Positions 49,505 to 61,318 are shown, counted from the stretch's first letter. The stretch: DNA of 64,000 nucleotides from Gari tellinella (GCA_922989275.2 OV277871.1:32932693-32996692), one strand, 5' to 3'. Program-made: numbers and translations. Notes: generated by a model not told the origin, from the letters alone.

Positions 49505-49759
49505 TCCCTGGTCAAATGTGGCCTCTAGTAGTCTTCATTTTGGGGTTACTTTCGTATTTCTAAACTAATTTCTAAAAACCAAATCGTTAATCAACATAAA
49601 CTGGATGTATTCTAAATATTGAATCGTTCAATTGAACAATTCAATATATAATGGGTTAATATGACAACTATCCCAACCTTAATAAACTATTTCGGTATCT
49701 CTTTTCCATTACAGCACTATTTTGCACATTTGCTTATTCCTCAATCAGATACATGTAAA

Positions 49760-50065
49760 GTGATCCCTCGCTACAACGACACATGAATTGGAGACACGGA
49801 TTATGTGTTCATCGGAGGAGTCTTTATAGGGAGGGAAACTAGCTTACATAGCGTAACGCAACGTCCGATCTGGATTCAAGCTATTTGTAACTCGTCATTA
49901 TTTATTTTCTCTCAAAAGGTCAATTATGTAAGAACAACAGCAAACAATAATTTCAAGCAGACGATATTTTGCAGCAGTGAAAGCGTTAGACAAAATTGTC
50001 ATTGGAACAGCGACAAGTGTTGTTGTAATGAGGGGGTCATTGTAGGGAGGGAACTCTGCCCATCT
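49760..50065. repeat. Decayed M6 copy
   Basis: TGATCCCTCGCTACAACGAC start and GTAGGGAGGGAACTCTG end, with GGAGGAGTCTTTATAGGGAG inside and a half palindrome (GTAACGCAACGTCCGATCTG). The 142-codon frame that crosses it is not a gene. Confidence 0.55.
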
Positions 50066-50186
50066 TTAAGCGTTTGTCGTATCCATTTAAAGGAGCATGC
50101 GAACGTTTTCTTGCGCCCTGACAAGAAAAGGAAGGTACGAAAACCCTCTTTACCCTTCAATCGCCAAATTGTTCGTGAGATTTTTA

Positions 50187-50383
50187 CCCCTTCGCCGTTT
50201 CATTGTCGTCTGAATCAATTTTGTTGTCTGTAATATCATTTCATAATTAAAAAATAAGGCATATTGACTGAAGAAATTTCAAAACGAGTGTCAAACAGTT
50301 TGGGTCCTGACGCGTTGTCTGATTAGGATCCAAACTGTTTACAAACGCGTTTTCAAGCGTCAATGAGAGTGAAAGGGTTACGG
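50187..50383. mobile_element. MITE family M5, copy with shortened palindrome
   Basis: TTTACCCCTTCGCCGTTTCA start with TTGTCGTCTGAATCAATT and a reduced palindrome (GTTTGGGTCCTGACGCGTTG...). It ends GTGAAAGGGTTA. Confidence 0.65.
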
Positions 50384-51050
50384 ACGTTAACATGTATAAA
50401 TGCCAAGTGTCAAACGAATCAAATATATAGGTCGTTTGCAGTTCAAAAAAACACGATAATTTTGAAATATCTCCATAACAAGAAAACGGAGACAAATGGA
50501 ATTTTGCATAGATTTATGATATACCTATACCAACTCTGACAAAAAAGAAATATTTTTTTCTCTTCGTAATAAAAAAGTTTTATTCATAGCTTCTATATAA
50601 AGTTTACACTTCTAAGGGACAGTTTTCCGAAGGGTGATTTCAAGTTCTTCAACAGCCTATCTTTCACGACCCGGCAACGCCTCACCGTTAAGCCATCGCA
50701 TACCATAGCAGTTTACAACTAACCGAACGAGGCCCTGACTGGGGTACGTTAAACATAGTAACCGACCATACTAATTTGCGCACATGTTAGATCCTAATCG
50801 GACACCGGAGCCATTTCGTATCTGAATAGGATCCGAACCATGTGCCACTCATACGTAAGTTTTATCAACAAAACGCAAAATACCTAAATGCGATAAATAG
50901 CAGAAGAGACATGTTCATACCAGACGATCTACACCCACTTACCATTATCAAATGTTTCCAGATCAGTTCGAAAACCTTTATTATTTTATCGCTTAAAGAA
51001 AACGTAATGTAAACGTAAGTGCAATACCACTCTAACATTGATACATATTA
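50384..51050. other. Gene-free stretch with an inverted relation to 51400-51735
   Basis: Sequence at 50425-50600 (ATAGGTCGTTTGCAGTTCAA ... GAAATATTTTTTTC) is found inverted at about 51590-51735 (TTGAACTGCAAACGACCTAT at its end). The pair may be terminal repeats of a 1.3-kb decayed element (about 50424-51735) that includes the M7 copy. Confidence 0.5.
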
Positions 51051-51226
51051 AGCTCCAGATAAGGGGAGTATTTCAAAACTAAATCTTTATTTCTGAATTG
51101 AGCCCTATGGTGTGACTTTTCATTAGAACAGTCTTTCTTCGAGTAGTCACACCATAGGATTTGGTGCTGAACTGGGTGAGAAAATGTTGGACTTGTTCAA
51201 GTTTCTCTCTCTTATATGGAGCTCTG
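51051..51226. mobile_element. MITE family M7, copy
   Basis: AGCTCCAGATAAGGGGAGTA ... TCTCTTATATGGAGCTCTG; the central dyad is degraded on one side. Confidence 0.75.
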
Positions 51227-51889
51227 TAATTATGTAGAAATGTTAGAGCTTCGGTTTGAAAAGTAATTGCAATTCTCTTTATTCCTGGTGAAGAGTTGTA
51301 TTGTTTGTGTTGCGTTTCCTGCTTGAGTCTTCTTTCGTATTTATTCGTGGATTTAGGCATAGTAAAAATGTAATGGATTATGGGGCCTCACAAATAATTT
51401 TGCACAACTAAACAACCAATATCAGCACGGGATTCACCTTTCAGACAGAAGCAACTTGCACGGGATTTTACCTGGGGATATTCTCCAATATAAACAAACG
51501 TGATCAAGGTAATAGCCAATAACAACCCACGTAATTGACCATTTTCAGCGACACAAAATTTATATAAAACTCAGAAGAAAAGTTTTTAGTTAGACTTTTA
51601 AAAATTCTGAATTTCCTTGTCAGAGTTGGTATAGACACATCATAAGTGTATGCAAAATTCAATTTAAATACGCCCATTAGTTTTTAAATTATTTAAGATT
51701 TATCGTGTTTTTTTGAACTGCAAACGACCTATACAGTTATTCAAAGTACAACATGGATAAACATGGACATATCGATCTTGGTCCACACCGTTTACAAATG
51801 TGAAATGTACTATTAACACATATACATGTACACCATTTGTTATGGACGAGTATACGTGTCGCTAGGACTCAACGGGTAAAAATATATAG

Positions 51890-51985
51890 TATATACAGTG
51901 GAGAAGATGCAATTCTTTCCCTATAAAGCTGTTTGCACTTAAACTGTTATTAGCAATGGAAACAGTTTGGAGCCAGTTCAACTCA
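51890..51985. mobile_element. MITE family M1, left half only
   Basis: TACAGTGGAGAAGATGCAAT, CCCTATAAAGCTGTTTGCAC and AACAGTTTGGAGCCAG are present, then the sequence departs. Confidence 0.6.
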
Positions 51986-52156
51986 ACTCACATTCAAATG
52001 AAAAATTTAGAAAAGATGAAAAATTAAAAAAAAAACCACTTTACCGCAATATGTTGCGTTTCGGTTGCAACTCGGCTTGAGACCTGAATCCAAGCTTGAT
52101 GACACTCTTGTATTCTTTATTTTTCAACTATAATATCAATTTCAAATATATATTAT

Positions 52157-52369
52157 TTAACCCTTTCACTCTCAAAGACGCTTTAAAGCGCGGTTGCAAA
52201 TAGTTTGGGTCCTGGTCAGACGCCGCATAACACGGCGTCTGATCAGGACCCAAACTGTTTGACACTCTTATCGGCATTTATTAAGTCATACAACCTAAAA
52301 TCTAACTTTGAAACATATATAGCAGACAACAATAATGAAGCAGACGACAATAAAGCAATGAAAGGGTAA
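52157..52369. mobile_element. MITE family M5, copy
   Basis: TTTAACCCTTTCACTCTCAA ... AAGCAATGAAAGGGTAAAA with palindrome 52190-52262 (arms GGGTCCTGGTC/GATCAGGACCC, core GCCGCATAACACGGC). Confidence 0.8.
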
Positions 52370-52563
52370 AAATCTCCGGACATTTTTTATCATGAAATGG
52401 TTCATAGCTCGTCTTCCCACTATCAGCATCAACAAATGAAACAAACGACTAAACGACGCCGGTTTGAAGGGGTCTGGATTTCAAGGCTATGTACAGTGTA
52501 ATTGAATCGGATGTTCTCGTTTACCGGCATAAACTCCATAAATGACATTGTCAATTATTCATT

Positions 52564-52700
52564 AAACAGTAAAACCCCTATATCGCTATCACTGACAAAC
52601 GAGACTGATTTAAGTTATTAAAGACAGGTGATAGATTAAAGCAATATAAAAGTAAAACAGAAAACTCTTGTAGAAGATTTCTGTTTTACTTTCATCTTGC
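52564..52700. mobile_element. MITE family M3, partial copy
   Basis: AACAGTAAAACCCCTATATC start and the AAGTAAAACAGAAAACTC hairpin arms. The right terminus is lost. Confidence 0.6.
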
Positions 52701-53178
52701 AATCAGCTAACACGCCACAAAATACAGCTATAAGAATCGTCGTTGGCGTAACAAGGAGAGGGGGGTGTTGACCTTTATCTTCATGAAATAAAACATCAGT
52801 AATCTTTAACCTTTGTGTCAATTGAATATAGGGTTTCATACACGACCGTTTTATCAAAATATATTACCATGTATCACTACGCTAGGGTTTTCTTTCTCAA
52901 TACATGTACGTGATTTAACGTTTTTATAATATAACAGACGGAGTAAACGTTGAATAACACTCGTTGTTTATTTGTCGTATATAACTAGTTGAATAACTAT
53001 GCAAAAGAGGTACGCCACGACGTCGTTAACTTGTGATGTCATTGAAATGCGTTCTATGCGTTCAATATCCAACGTCTTCATTCCAACATGCAGATTCAAT
53101 TTATACATTTTTGGTGTAATTAATCAATATAAGATCTACATGAAAGTGTTTATTAATATATATAATAACTAAAACATT

Positions 53179-53876
53179 ATGCTAGTACACAATAATTGGG
53201 TTGCAAGTGTTAAGAATCTTCTGAACAATTATGGATTTGGGTTTGTCTTTTATAATACCAATCAGGTAAATATAAAGACATTTCCATATGTTTTTAAACA
53301 AAGGATTATAAATAGTTTTGTCCAGCAGTGACATGTTTCAGTTGAGAACAGTCCTGTTCTAGACACTTATAAATATTTGAAAAACAATATTGAATATGAG
53401 AATTATTTAGATAGTTCACGTTATTCGCTAAGATGTATATTTTCTAGAATAATATGTCATCACATTCTCTCAGAATTCAAACAGGCAGATTTGCACGTAA
53501 TCGATTAGCTCATAATGAGAGGATTTGTTTATGCTGTAATTCTCGAGATATAGAAGACGAGTACCATTTTATATGCGTCTGCTCTCGTTTTGTTGATTTA
53601 CGAGTAAAATATCGGAAGAATTATTACTTTAGAAGTTCATCAATGTTTAAATTTATTGTATTATTGAAATCATCCAACAAATATGTTTTGTACATACGAG
53701 AGGCTATTCGAATAAGACATTCCTTGAACGAAAATAACTGATGTATTCATCCTCAACGGAACAACAGTTACTTTCTCATGTGTCTCATGGTGATATTTAT
53801 TGTATGAATATTTTTATGTGAATAAAATGATGTACTTTGTATAAATCTGAACAAAAATATGTTCTGTTCTGTCGGC
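53179..53876 (+). pseudogene. 3' fragment of a LINE, related to the element at 41786
   Basis: The frame from 53179 reads NNWVASVKNLLNNYGFGFVF, hits TGA at 53329-53331, and continues HVSVENSPVLDTYKYLKNNI to ENYLDSSRYSLRCIFSRI. A shift then leads into SSHSLRIQTGRFARNRLAHN and ERICLCCNSRDIEDEYHFIC (CX2C...H...C knuckle as in the 41786 element). It ends with AATAAA at about 53822 and a (TGTTC)n-like tail at 53860-53875. One stop and one frameshift make it a pseudogene. Confidence 0.82.
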
Positions 53877-53970
53877 CTGTAAATTTAGGCGTCCTGGTTG
53901 TCCCCTCTGCGTCCACGGCCATATTGCGTCCATGGTTGCAGTAAAAATGTAGTAATGCACCTGTCTTTAT

Positions 53971-54181
53971 TTTAACTTTCCACCCTCAAAGATGTCATAA
54001 AGCGCATTTGCACACAGTTTTGTTCTGGATCAGACGTCACGCGGCGTCTGATCCGGATCAAAACTGTTTGCCACTTGTTTTGAAATAACGTTAGTTATAC
54101 TGCCTTAAATCTAACTTTGAAACGATATTGCAGACAAAAATATTGAAGCAGACGACAATATGGCGGTGAAAGAGGGTAAAA
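53971..54181. mobile_element. MITE family M5, copy
   Basis: TTTAACTTTCCACCCTCAAA ... GCGGTGAAAGAGGGTAAAA with a palindrome at 54010-54071 (arms TTTTGTTCTGGATC / GATCCGGATCAAAA). The core is shortened to GTCACGCGGC. Confidence 0.75.
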
Positions 54182-54416
54182 CCCTCACAATAAAGTTCAT
54201 CATAAAAGGGTTAAAACCCGACCAGACGAAAACTCAAACTGTTTGCAAGTAACAATTGCACTTTGAGTAAAGCAGTACAGCGGTTAAACCCTCTGACGCA
54301 AAAATATATCATGTGTACTTACATTGCAAGAATGTTTGTTTTCCCACCAAATGCATTTTTTCTTAAAGAATGAACATTCGTTGAACAATAAAATTACCCT
54401 TTTTCAATAGCATGTT

Positions 54417-54575
54417 TTAACCCCTTTACACGCAATGACGCCATCAAGCGCATTTGAAAACAGTTTTGAAATTACATCAGTGATGCTGCCTTAAGTCTAA
54501 CTTCGAAACGATATTGCAGACAACAATATTGAAGCATACGACACGTTATTTTATTATGGAGGTCAACGGGTAAAA
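54417..54575. mobile_element. MITE family M5, copy lacking the palindrome
   Basis: TTAACCCCTTTACACGCAAT start and GGAGGTCAACGGGTAAAAA end, with ATTGCAGACAACAATATTGA in the right arm. Only TTTGAAAACAGTTTTGAAAT remains of the hairpin. Confidence 0.65.
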
Positions 54576-54716
54576 ACCTCAAGATAAATTTGATCATGGA
54601 AAGGTTAAAACCGGGTGCACATTGCAAAAAACGTTTTCCCACTATGTATTTGTTCTCAGACAAAGAACATTCGTTGAACAGTTAAATAACCCTAACGTAG
54701 GTGTTACGACAAAGGT

Positions 54717-54966
54717 TACAGTGGAGAATCTGTTATTCTTTCCCAATAAACGCGTTTACGCTAAAACTTTTATTTGCAGTGCAAACAGTTTGGAGCCAGA
54801 TCAGACGCCGGGTAACCCGGCGTCTGATCAGGCTCCAAACTGTTTGCCACCAAGATAAACATGAAATATCAGAATTGTCCAAAAGTTATTCTTTTCTACG
54901 TTTTAGCGCTTTGCGTTTGCGTACGTTTGCGTTTAAACGGGAAAGAATAACAGATTCTCCACTGTA
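54717..54966. mobile_element. MITE family M1, near-consensus copy
   Basis: A 250-bp copy from TACAGTGGAGAATCTG to CAGATTCTCCACTGTA; palindrome 54780-54847 (core GCCGGGTAACCCGGC). Confidence 0.92.
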
Positions 54967-55146
54967 CTTTTCTGTTTGAAATTTAAGCGGGGAACTCCTT
55001 TAGTGTTTTTCTGCATTACTTCCTCCTCACCTTAACCATAATCATGCTGAATTGTCGTCTGTTTCAAATACATGTATATCGTCTGCGAAAACATTCAGAA
55101 TTAGTTTTACGCTTTTTAAAACTGAAGAAGGGTTGGATATGAGTGA

Positions 55147-55212
55147 CAAACAGTTTGGATCCAGACCAGACGCCGTGATACGCCGTCTGATCTTATTCCA
55201 AACTTTTTGAAA
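55147..55212. repeat. Shared palindrome, isolated copy
   Basis: ACAAACAGTTTGGATCCAGA with GCCGTGATACGCCG core and imperfect right arm (TCTTATTCCAAACTTTTTG). Flanks resemble M5 (TTGTCGTCTGTTTCAAATAC at 55050). Confidence 0.6.
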
Positions 55213-55214
55213 GT

Positions 55215-56284
55215 GTTAGGTAAGTCGTGCTTAGCACGATAAGGATACATTCTCATTCGTCTTTGTGCGATTAAGGTTTGAGTTATGCGATTCAATTGCT
55301 GGTTTTATCAGATTTTCTGCCTAATTAGCATTTTCCTGTGCAATATGGGGAAATCCATTTTTCCCTACAAATGCCAATTTTTTGCCTTATATCGCTTAGT
55401 CCGTTTTGCACGACGATAAAAGCTTAAAGCCGAAATTTCGGCATCTCTCGATTATCCCCATATCCTTTCCACGCCTATAACGTATAAAAACGTTGTGAGG
55501 TTTATGGCACATTTTGGCTTCCGTAGAATGAAAAGTTATGATTCGCACATCGCGTTGGAAGACTTTTCTGAGAGACCAGGCTCGGCACTTCCTATTTCTA
55601 GAATATCAATGGTCTCCTACAAAATGTGACACTTTCAGGCAGTATCGAAAATGGATCCAGACACAAATTGCAAGATTGGAAAAATGCGAATGCCAGAGGG
55701 GACGAAACGGTCTATCTTTCTACTTGTAAAATGTACGCGACCTTTTTTGTCAAAAATCGTTATAATAGCACTCAAGCTGGAATTCAGTAACACTGACATG
55801 TCAACACATAGCTCACAAAGCTCAAACTAGGCTCCAACTGAGCTCAGGATCCTCGTTTTTAATAACTCATTTTGGTATTGCGTTAACGTGATTTAAATAT
55901 AGTGCTCCTAAAAATAGAGTGTCACTTTCGCTTTCGTAGTGACACACGTCAGAGTAGTTTTGAGATGTCAGACTAAGTGTTTATTCAGAAAATGAGCTTC
56001 AAATTAGTCCGGTAGTGTCTGTGTTATGTGTACAAAATCGGTGAGGCTTGCTAAGGATATACAGAGCTACCTCCTTACAACGACCCTCCAAACAACGACC
56101 CCTCCTTACAGCGACCCTTGTCGCTCTTCCCACAAACAAGACAATTATATCCAACCAGGTCGTCTGCTTGAAAGTGCCGTATGCTGTTTTTCTCAAAGTT
56201 ACATGCTTGACATTTTTGACAGACAAAACCTCTGATCAGCGTCTACATCGTTTGGAATCTTCATAAACTAGTTTCTAGTAGAAA
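55215..56284. other. Gene-free stretch
   Basis: Decayed M6-like words (CCTCCTTACAACGACCCTCC, 56070-56110). No gene is supported; short frames lack domains. Confidence 0.45.
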
Positions 56285-56287
56285 TGG

Positions 56288-56496
56288 TTAACCTTTCGGC
56301 GCCGAAGTCGCATATAGTCGATTTTGAATACTGTTTGGATCCTGATCAGACTCCGCGTGACGCGGCGTCTGATCAGGATCCAAACTGTTTGACACGCGTA
56401 TCGAATGTCTTAAGTCAAACTGCATTGTATTTTACTTTGAGCGACATTGTAAACGGGAATAATATAGCAGAGACAATAAAGCGGTAAATGGGTAAA
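56288..56496. mobile_element. MITE family M5, copy
   Basis: GTTAACCTTTCGGCGCCGAA ... AAGCGGTAAATGGGTAAAAA with palindrome 56329-56393 (arms GGATCCTGATC/GATCAGGATCC, core CCGCGTGACGCGG). Confidence 0.8.
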
Positions 56497-56611
56497 AACT
56501 TCACGATTTATTTGGCACCGAATGGGTTTTATGCTCAACAGCTGAACGAGCGTTTTTATAGCTGTTTCAAAACAGTTGACATGTAACTGGAAAAACAAAT
56601 TTCAAGATTCA

Positions 56612-56846
56612 GGGTTCCAGACAAGGGGAGTATTTTGAAAATTAGATTTGTATGTCTCAGAGCCCGAGATAAGGGTAGTATTTCAAGATCTAAAATCTGT
56701 ATTCTGCATTAAACCCGATGGTGCCACTACTCATTAGAATCGTCTCTTGGAGACGATTCTAATGTGTAGCAACACCATAGGATTTGAAGCTGAAATGAGT
56801 GAAAAAGGTTAGATTTGTTCAGTTTACTCCTTCTTATCCTGAGCCA
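56612..56846. mobile_element. MITE family M7, compound copy
   Basis: A partial left end (GGGTTCCAGACAAGGGGAGT, 56612-56655) is followed by a fuller copy from 56659. Central palindrome TCATTAGAATCGTCTCTTGG with its complement; right end TACTCCTTCTTATCCTGAGC. Confidence 0.75.
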
Positions 56847-57113
56847 TGTATCTGAAAAAATTCATACTGCGTGACTAGATGTCGAGATGATTTTAATGAG
56901 AAGTCACATCATATGCATGGTTAAGTTCAAATATAAATGTGAAAATGTTGAGAATATTTACTTTACTGCCTCTTGCATGTATCTGAAGATCAAAATGATG
57001 TTTACTGTAGATTTCTGGTTGATGACGATTAGATCCGATACATTTCAAAGCATCGACGCAGTTATGATGAATTACCTATTGTCCACATAAGCAGCAAAAA
57101 AGGGCAAATAGTG

Positions 57114-57365
57114 TACAGTGGGGAAACGTTATTATCTGTCGTTTAAACGCTAATAAAACGCAAACGCAATGTAGTAAAACGAAAGAAATAACACATTTTT
57201 GACAACTCTGACTATTTATTTTAATCTGAGTGGCAAACAATTTGGTGCCTGGTCAGACGCCGGGTTACCCGGCGTCTGACCATGCTCCAAACTGTTTGCA
57301 TCGGAAATAATAATTTTAAAGTAAACGTGTTTGCTAGGGAAAAAAATAACATTTTCTGCACTGTA
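57114..57365. mobile_element. MITE family M1, diverged copy
   Basis: TACAGTGGGGAAACG ... CATTTTCTGCACTGTA with palindrome 57233-57301 (arms TGCCTGGTCAGACG/CGTCTGACCATGC). Confidence 0.8.
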
Positions 57366-57492
57366 TACACTAATGAGATGCCGCATTTGTGGTTTCTAAT
57401 CAGTGTCTGAATTTTTTTTTCTATTTCATATGATTAATAATGCATTGTACATGTATAGACAACCACTGCTGTGTGTTGAAATCACTCTTGCA

Positions 57493-57732
57493 TACAGTGA
57501 AGAAGACGTTATTCTTTCCAAATAAACGCGTTTACCCTTTAAAACTATTGCAAACAGTTTAGAGACTGGTCAGACGTCGGGTAACCCGGCGTCTGACCAG
57601 GCTTCCAACCTGTTTGCCACACCATTAAAACGAATAGACAAAATTGTCAACAATCGGTATTTTTCTACATTTTATTTTTAATGCAATGGCGTTTGATTTG
57701 CGTTAAAACGGAAAAGAATAACGTATTCTCTA
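57493..57732. mobile_element. MITE family M1, diverged copy
   Basis: TACAGTGAAGAAGACG start, palindrome 57550-57617 (GACTGGTCAGACGTCGGGTAACCC...) and AACGTATTCTCTATTATTA end. The right terminus appears overwritten by the next element. Confidence 0.75.
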
Positions 57733-58386
57733 TTATTACCTGACTCTCTATTTGAGTGAATATTAAGCATTTTTGACTGTTTTCCGAAATATTTACAAGA
57801 CTGAGGCCAGCGGGCAACAGTTTACTGTTACATAGCACTGTTACATGCGCGAAAATGGTGCGCAAAACTTTTCTGCATCGCGGGACCAAATAAGGCGTCT
57901 TTATGATACAGATTTTTGTTTAAGGATCTAGCCTTTTGCGGAGTTAATCGGGTCGTTTTTTTCTCTCCCGAACAATCCCTTTAAAGGCTATATAGTTCTA
58001 GACCTAAAATTAAGAGTAACTCCGAATAAAAGCCATAAACCGCTTGCAGATCTAACGTCTTCCTTTTTTTAAACAAATTATGACGTTACAAACATAAATG
58101 ACGTCATATTATACATGACGTAATTTCGACAAAGTGTCAATCAATTTCAGTCAATAAAAAACAATAATAATTCAATTTTAATTGAAAATATGAATATGTT
58201 AGACATCTTTTTTACAAAACAGTGATGTTCACATTCAGTTGTTGTATTGAATTGAATTAATATTAAATATACACGTAAGATCATCTTTAGAATTTATAAA
58301 TACGTGTTGTTCAAATCTTGTATATCTAGATAGATCTAGATGTAGCCATTCATTCAGCCTGGCTTAAATAGAGAGTCAGGTAATAA
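57733..58386. mobile_element. About 650-bp TIR element
   Basis: TTATTACCTGACTCTCTATTT and its inverted copy AAATAGAGAGTCAGGTAATAA form the ends (TIR about 23 bp). The interior is AT-rich without a frame. The target duplication could be TTA or TA but is ambiguous because it is part of the matching ends. Confidence 0.7.
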
Positions 58387-58407
58387 ATCATTTGTTTGAT
58401 AGTTACT

Positions 58408-58538
58408 TCGGGAACAGTCAAACCATTGTCCCTCGGTAGCAGGGAAGACCTTGAGAACTGTTGCCCTCGGCCGTTGGCCTCGGGCAACAGTTCTCAAGGT
58501 CTTCCCTGCTACCTCGGGTCAATGATTTGACTGTTCCC
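58408..58538. repeat. 131-bp near-perfect palindrome
   Basis: GGGAACAGTCAAACCATTG ... GTCAATGATTTGACTGTTCCC. The inner arms CAGGGAAGACCTTGAGAACTG and complement meet at GGCCGTTGGCC. It is unrelated in sequence to the shared palindrome. No coding potential. Confidence 0.88.
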
Positions 58539-58779
58539 TTAGTACCTATGAAACAAATGTATACTGTAGAATGATATCTTACAGCAAGTACATGTAAAAA
58601 GAGTGGGTGCCTCGTGTGTTGCAATCTCGAGTGATACATTGGTGCATAAAAGAAAATACATTATGAAATTATTAATGCAGCATGCTTTGTGATACAAATA
58701 GCGAGACTAAATAATTATGTTGTCCTTGAACTAATTGGTGATGCTAATCTATTTAATTACGCAAAACACTTGTACTGTA

Positions 58780-58975
58780 CAGTGAATAAAGCGTAACAAT
58801 TTCCCGTTTAAACGCAAACAAAATGCAATCCAACTTAGAAAATTACAACTTTTACATAATGCTGACGAATTATGTTTATCAAAGTGGCAAACAGTTCGGA
58901 CCCTGATCAGACGCCGGGCTACCGGAAAGTGTGGACGATTCGTTTTAATTTGAGCGACAAACAGTCTCAGTGAAG
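58780..58975. mobile_element. MITE family M1, truncated copy
   Basis: TACAGTGAATAAAGCG start, CCCGTTTAAACGCAAACAAA arm and AACAGTTCGGACCCTGATCA with half of the palindrome. The sequence then departs. Confidence 0.6.
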
Positions 58976-59130
58976 CCTGATCTTCTTCACAGAGAATGAA
59001 CCTTGGCGTATTTATGTTCAAGTCTGTAACAAAAGTACATCAATTATCTACCGACACGTGATTTATATATTTAAAGCATTGATGTTATGCAAATTTACGT
59101 AATAAACAAGAATGCGCGTTCAATAAACAC

Positions 59131-59957
59131 TTATGCCCCCGGTGGCATCCTTGACAATATATTCTGAATTTTTTCTAACTCCAAATTAGGTCATGGTCAA
59201 GGTCAAAATCAATGCTGGGTAATATGGGTGGATTGGTAGTGATCCAAGGCAACAACTGAATAAGTATCAAAGCATTGTACATGTAGTCCGTTATGCTGAT
59301 GCTAGACGAAACGGTAAAATCTAGTTAACCAAGAAATAGCCCATTTAAAATATTCGAAGTCCAAATTAGGTCAAGGTCAAGGTCAAAATCAAGGCTGGGT
59401 AATATGGGTGGATTGGTAGTGATCCAAGGCAATAACTGTATAAGTATCAAAGCATTGTACATGTAGTCCGTTATGCTGATGCTAGACGAAACGGTAAAAT
59501 CTAGTTAACCAAGAAATAGCCCATTTAAAATATTCGAAGTCCAAATTAGGTCAAGGTCAAGGTCAAAATCAAGGTTGGGTGATATTGGTTGAAAGGTAAT
59601 GGTCCAAGGCAACATCTGTATAAGTATCCAAACATTTGAGTAAGCGGTGTTGATGCTAGACGAAACGGTACATGTAAAATCTAGTTAACCAAGAAATAGC
59701 CCATTTAAAATATTCTAAGTCCAAATTAGGTCAAGGTCAAGGTCAAAATCAAGATTGGGTGATATTGGTTGAAAGGTAATGGTCCAAGGCAACATCTGTA
59801 TAAGTATCTAAGCATTTGAGTCAGCGGTGTTGATGCTAGACGAAACGGTAAAATCTACTTAACCTGTTACGGACGGACGGACGGACGCACACACGGACGG
59901 ACGGACGGACAGGACGATTAGTATATGCTCCCGCATCTGTCGATGCCGGGGGCATAA
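59131..59957. mobile_element. Composite TIR element with internal 180-bp tandem repeats
   Basis: Ends TTATGCCCCCGGTGGCATC and GATGCCGGGGGCATAA. Four units begin near 59177, 59357, 59537 and 59717 (CCAAATTAGGTCAAGGTCAA, ATCCAAGGCAACAACTG, GATGCTAGACGAAACGGTAA). Copies 1-2 and 3-4 resemble each other most. A GGACGGACGGAC microsatellite at 59868-59912 precedes the right end. A TA duplication is possible. Confidence 0.82.
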
Positions 59958-60047
59958 AAACAATATTTACTGGCTTAACATTTATACAATGGAGAACGCG
60001 TTATTATAAAATGTCGTTCTATTATGATCAACCATTTAACTCATCGG

Positions 60048-60301
60048 CAGGACTGCCCTAAGTTGACCTGAAAAATCGTAAGATTTCCAAATTTGCATTT
60101 TTCGAGTGCGAATTTACGAATCATACCTTTACCCCATGTCCCGTTTCTAGTTTTGTTGACACGTGACTACTTCAAGTATGCTGGAAGTAAAGCAGAATGC
60201 GCCTTATTGCGCATTCTGCTTTACTTTCAGCCTGCTTTAAGCTACCATGTTCTAGAAAAAATCCGAAGATTTAGGAAAAATCCGGAGAAATGGCAGCCCT
60301 G
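60048..60301. mobile_element. Compound MITE: CAGGGCTGCC-ended element carrying M2
   Basis: CAGGACTGCCCTAAGTTGAC ... GGAAAAATCCGGAGAAATGG then CAGCCCTG. Between the ends sits an M2 core (TAAAGCAGAATGCGCC hairpin). The same arrangement is found at 61319-61574. Confidence 0.75.
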
Positions 60302-60697
60302 CATGCATCGGAACTCCATTTTCTCATCACAGATGCCCGTCGCATGTTACGTCATCGTAATACATCTTTTTCTACCAACAAACACCATATGTTGACTTAC
60401 TACTCATTTCCTTAAGTTTTATTTTTATGTAGTATATACCTTGGATACTATATCAAAATAACTTTCAGGAAATGAGTTGTAAGTCAAAATATAGTGTTTG
60501 ATGGTTAAAATAGATGTTTTTATAAATGACATAGCATGTGACGGGCGCCTGTGTTTCCAATAAATCTAGATCACTTTTGTTTATTTAGAGTTGTTTAACA
60601 ATGTGTTTTGCAATATGGCAAACAGTGCAGGTCCTGATCATGAAATTCCTTTAGAAACCCTTTGATCTCAGACTTTATTGTTTGCATGAGACAGATG
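60302..60697. other. Gene-free stretch
   Basis: An inverted pair (CAAACACCATATGTTGACTT near 60380 and AAGTCAAAATATAGTGTTTG near 60481) suggests a small decayed fold-back element. No gene is supported. Confidence 0.45.
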
Positions 60698-60947
60698 TAC
60701 AGTGGAGAATCTGTTATTCTTTCCCAATAAACGCGTTTACGCTAAAACTATTATTTGCAGTGCAAACAGTTTGGAGCCAGATCAGACGCCGGGTAACCCG
60801 GCGTCTGATCAGGCTCCAAACTGTTTGCCACCAAGATAAACAAAAATTATCAGATTTGTCCAAAAGTTGTTGTTTTCTACGTTTTAGTGTTTTGCGTTTG
60901 CGTACGTTTGCGTTTAAACGGGAAAGAATAACAGATTCTCCACTGTA
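60698..60947. mobile_element. MITE family M1, near-consensus copy
   Basis: A 250-bp copy from TACAGTGGAGAATCTG to CAGATTCTCCACTGTA; palindrome 60763-60829 (core GCCGGGTAACCCGGC). Confidence 0.92.
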
Positions 60948-61318
60948 CTCTATGTACATGTACTCATTTAAATGTCTCTGTTTTATCCGGAGTACAATAC
61001 TTATTTGCAATCAGTTTATCGCGACGTCTGATTAGGATTAAAACTGCTTGATACTCATTTCGTTATTTCTTAGGTCAAAAATACCTAAAATATAAATTTG
61101 AGAAATAAAAGAAGACGGCTCTATGTCCTTTGACAATAACCGCAGTTTAGGTGAAACATCTTAAATTTGTTATACCTGCAAAAAAAATACAGACTGGTAA
61201 CACGTTACCCGGTGTCTGACCAGACTCAAAACCTATGGACAAAAAACTGTGTGATAAAAGCAAATAGGTCAAGTGATAGGATATATATACAGCAGTACTT
61301 TGTACACAGGCTTTATTA

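Noticed and set aside
50940..51010. GTAAGT donor at 50942 (minus strand) as the end of SELENBP1 exon 1
   Set aside because: The upstream phase-1 frame reaches a stop codon without any ATG.
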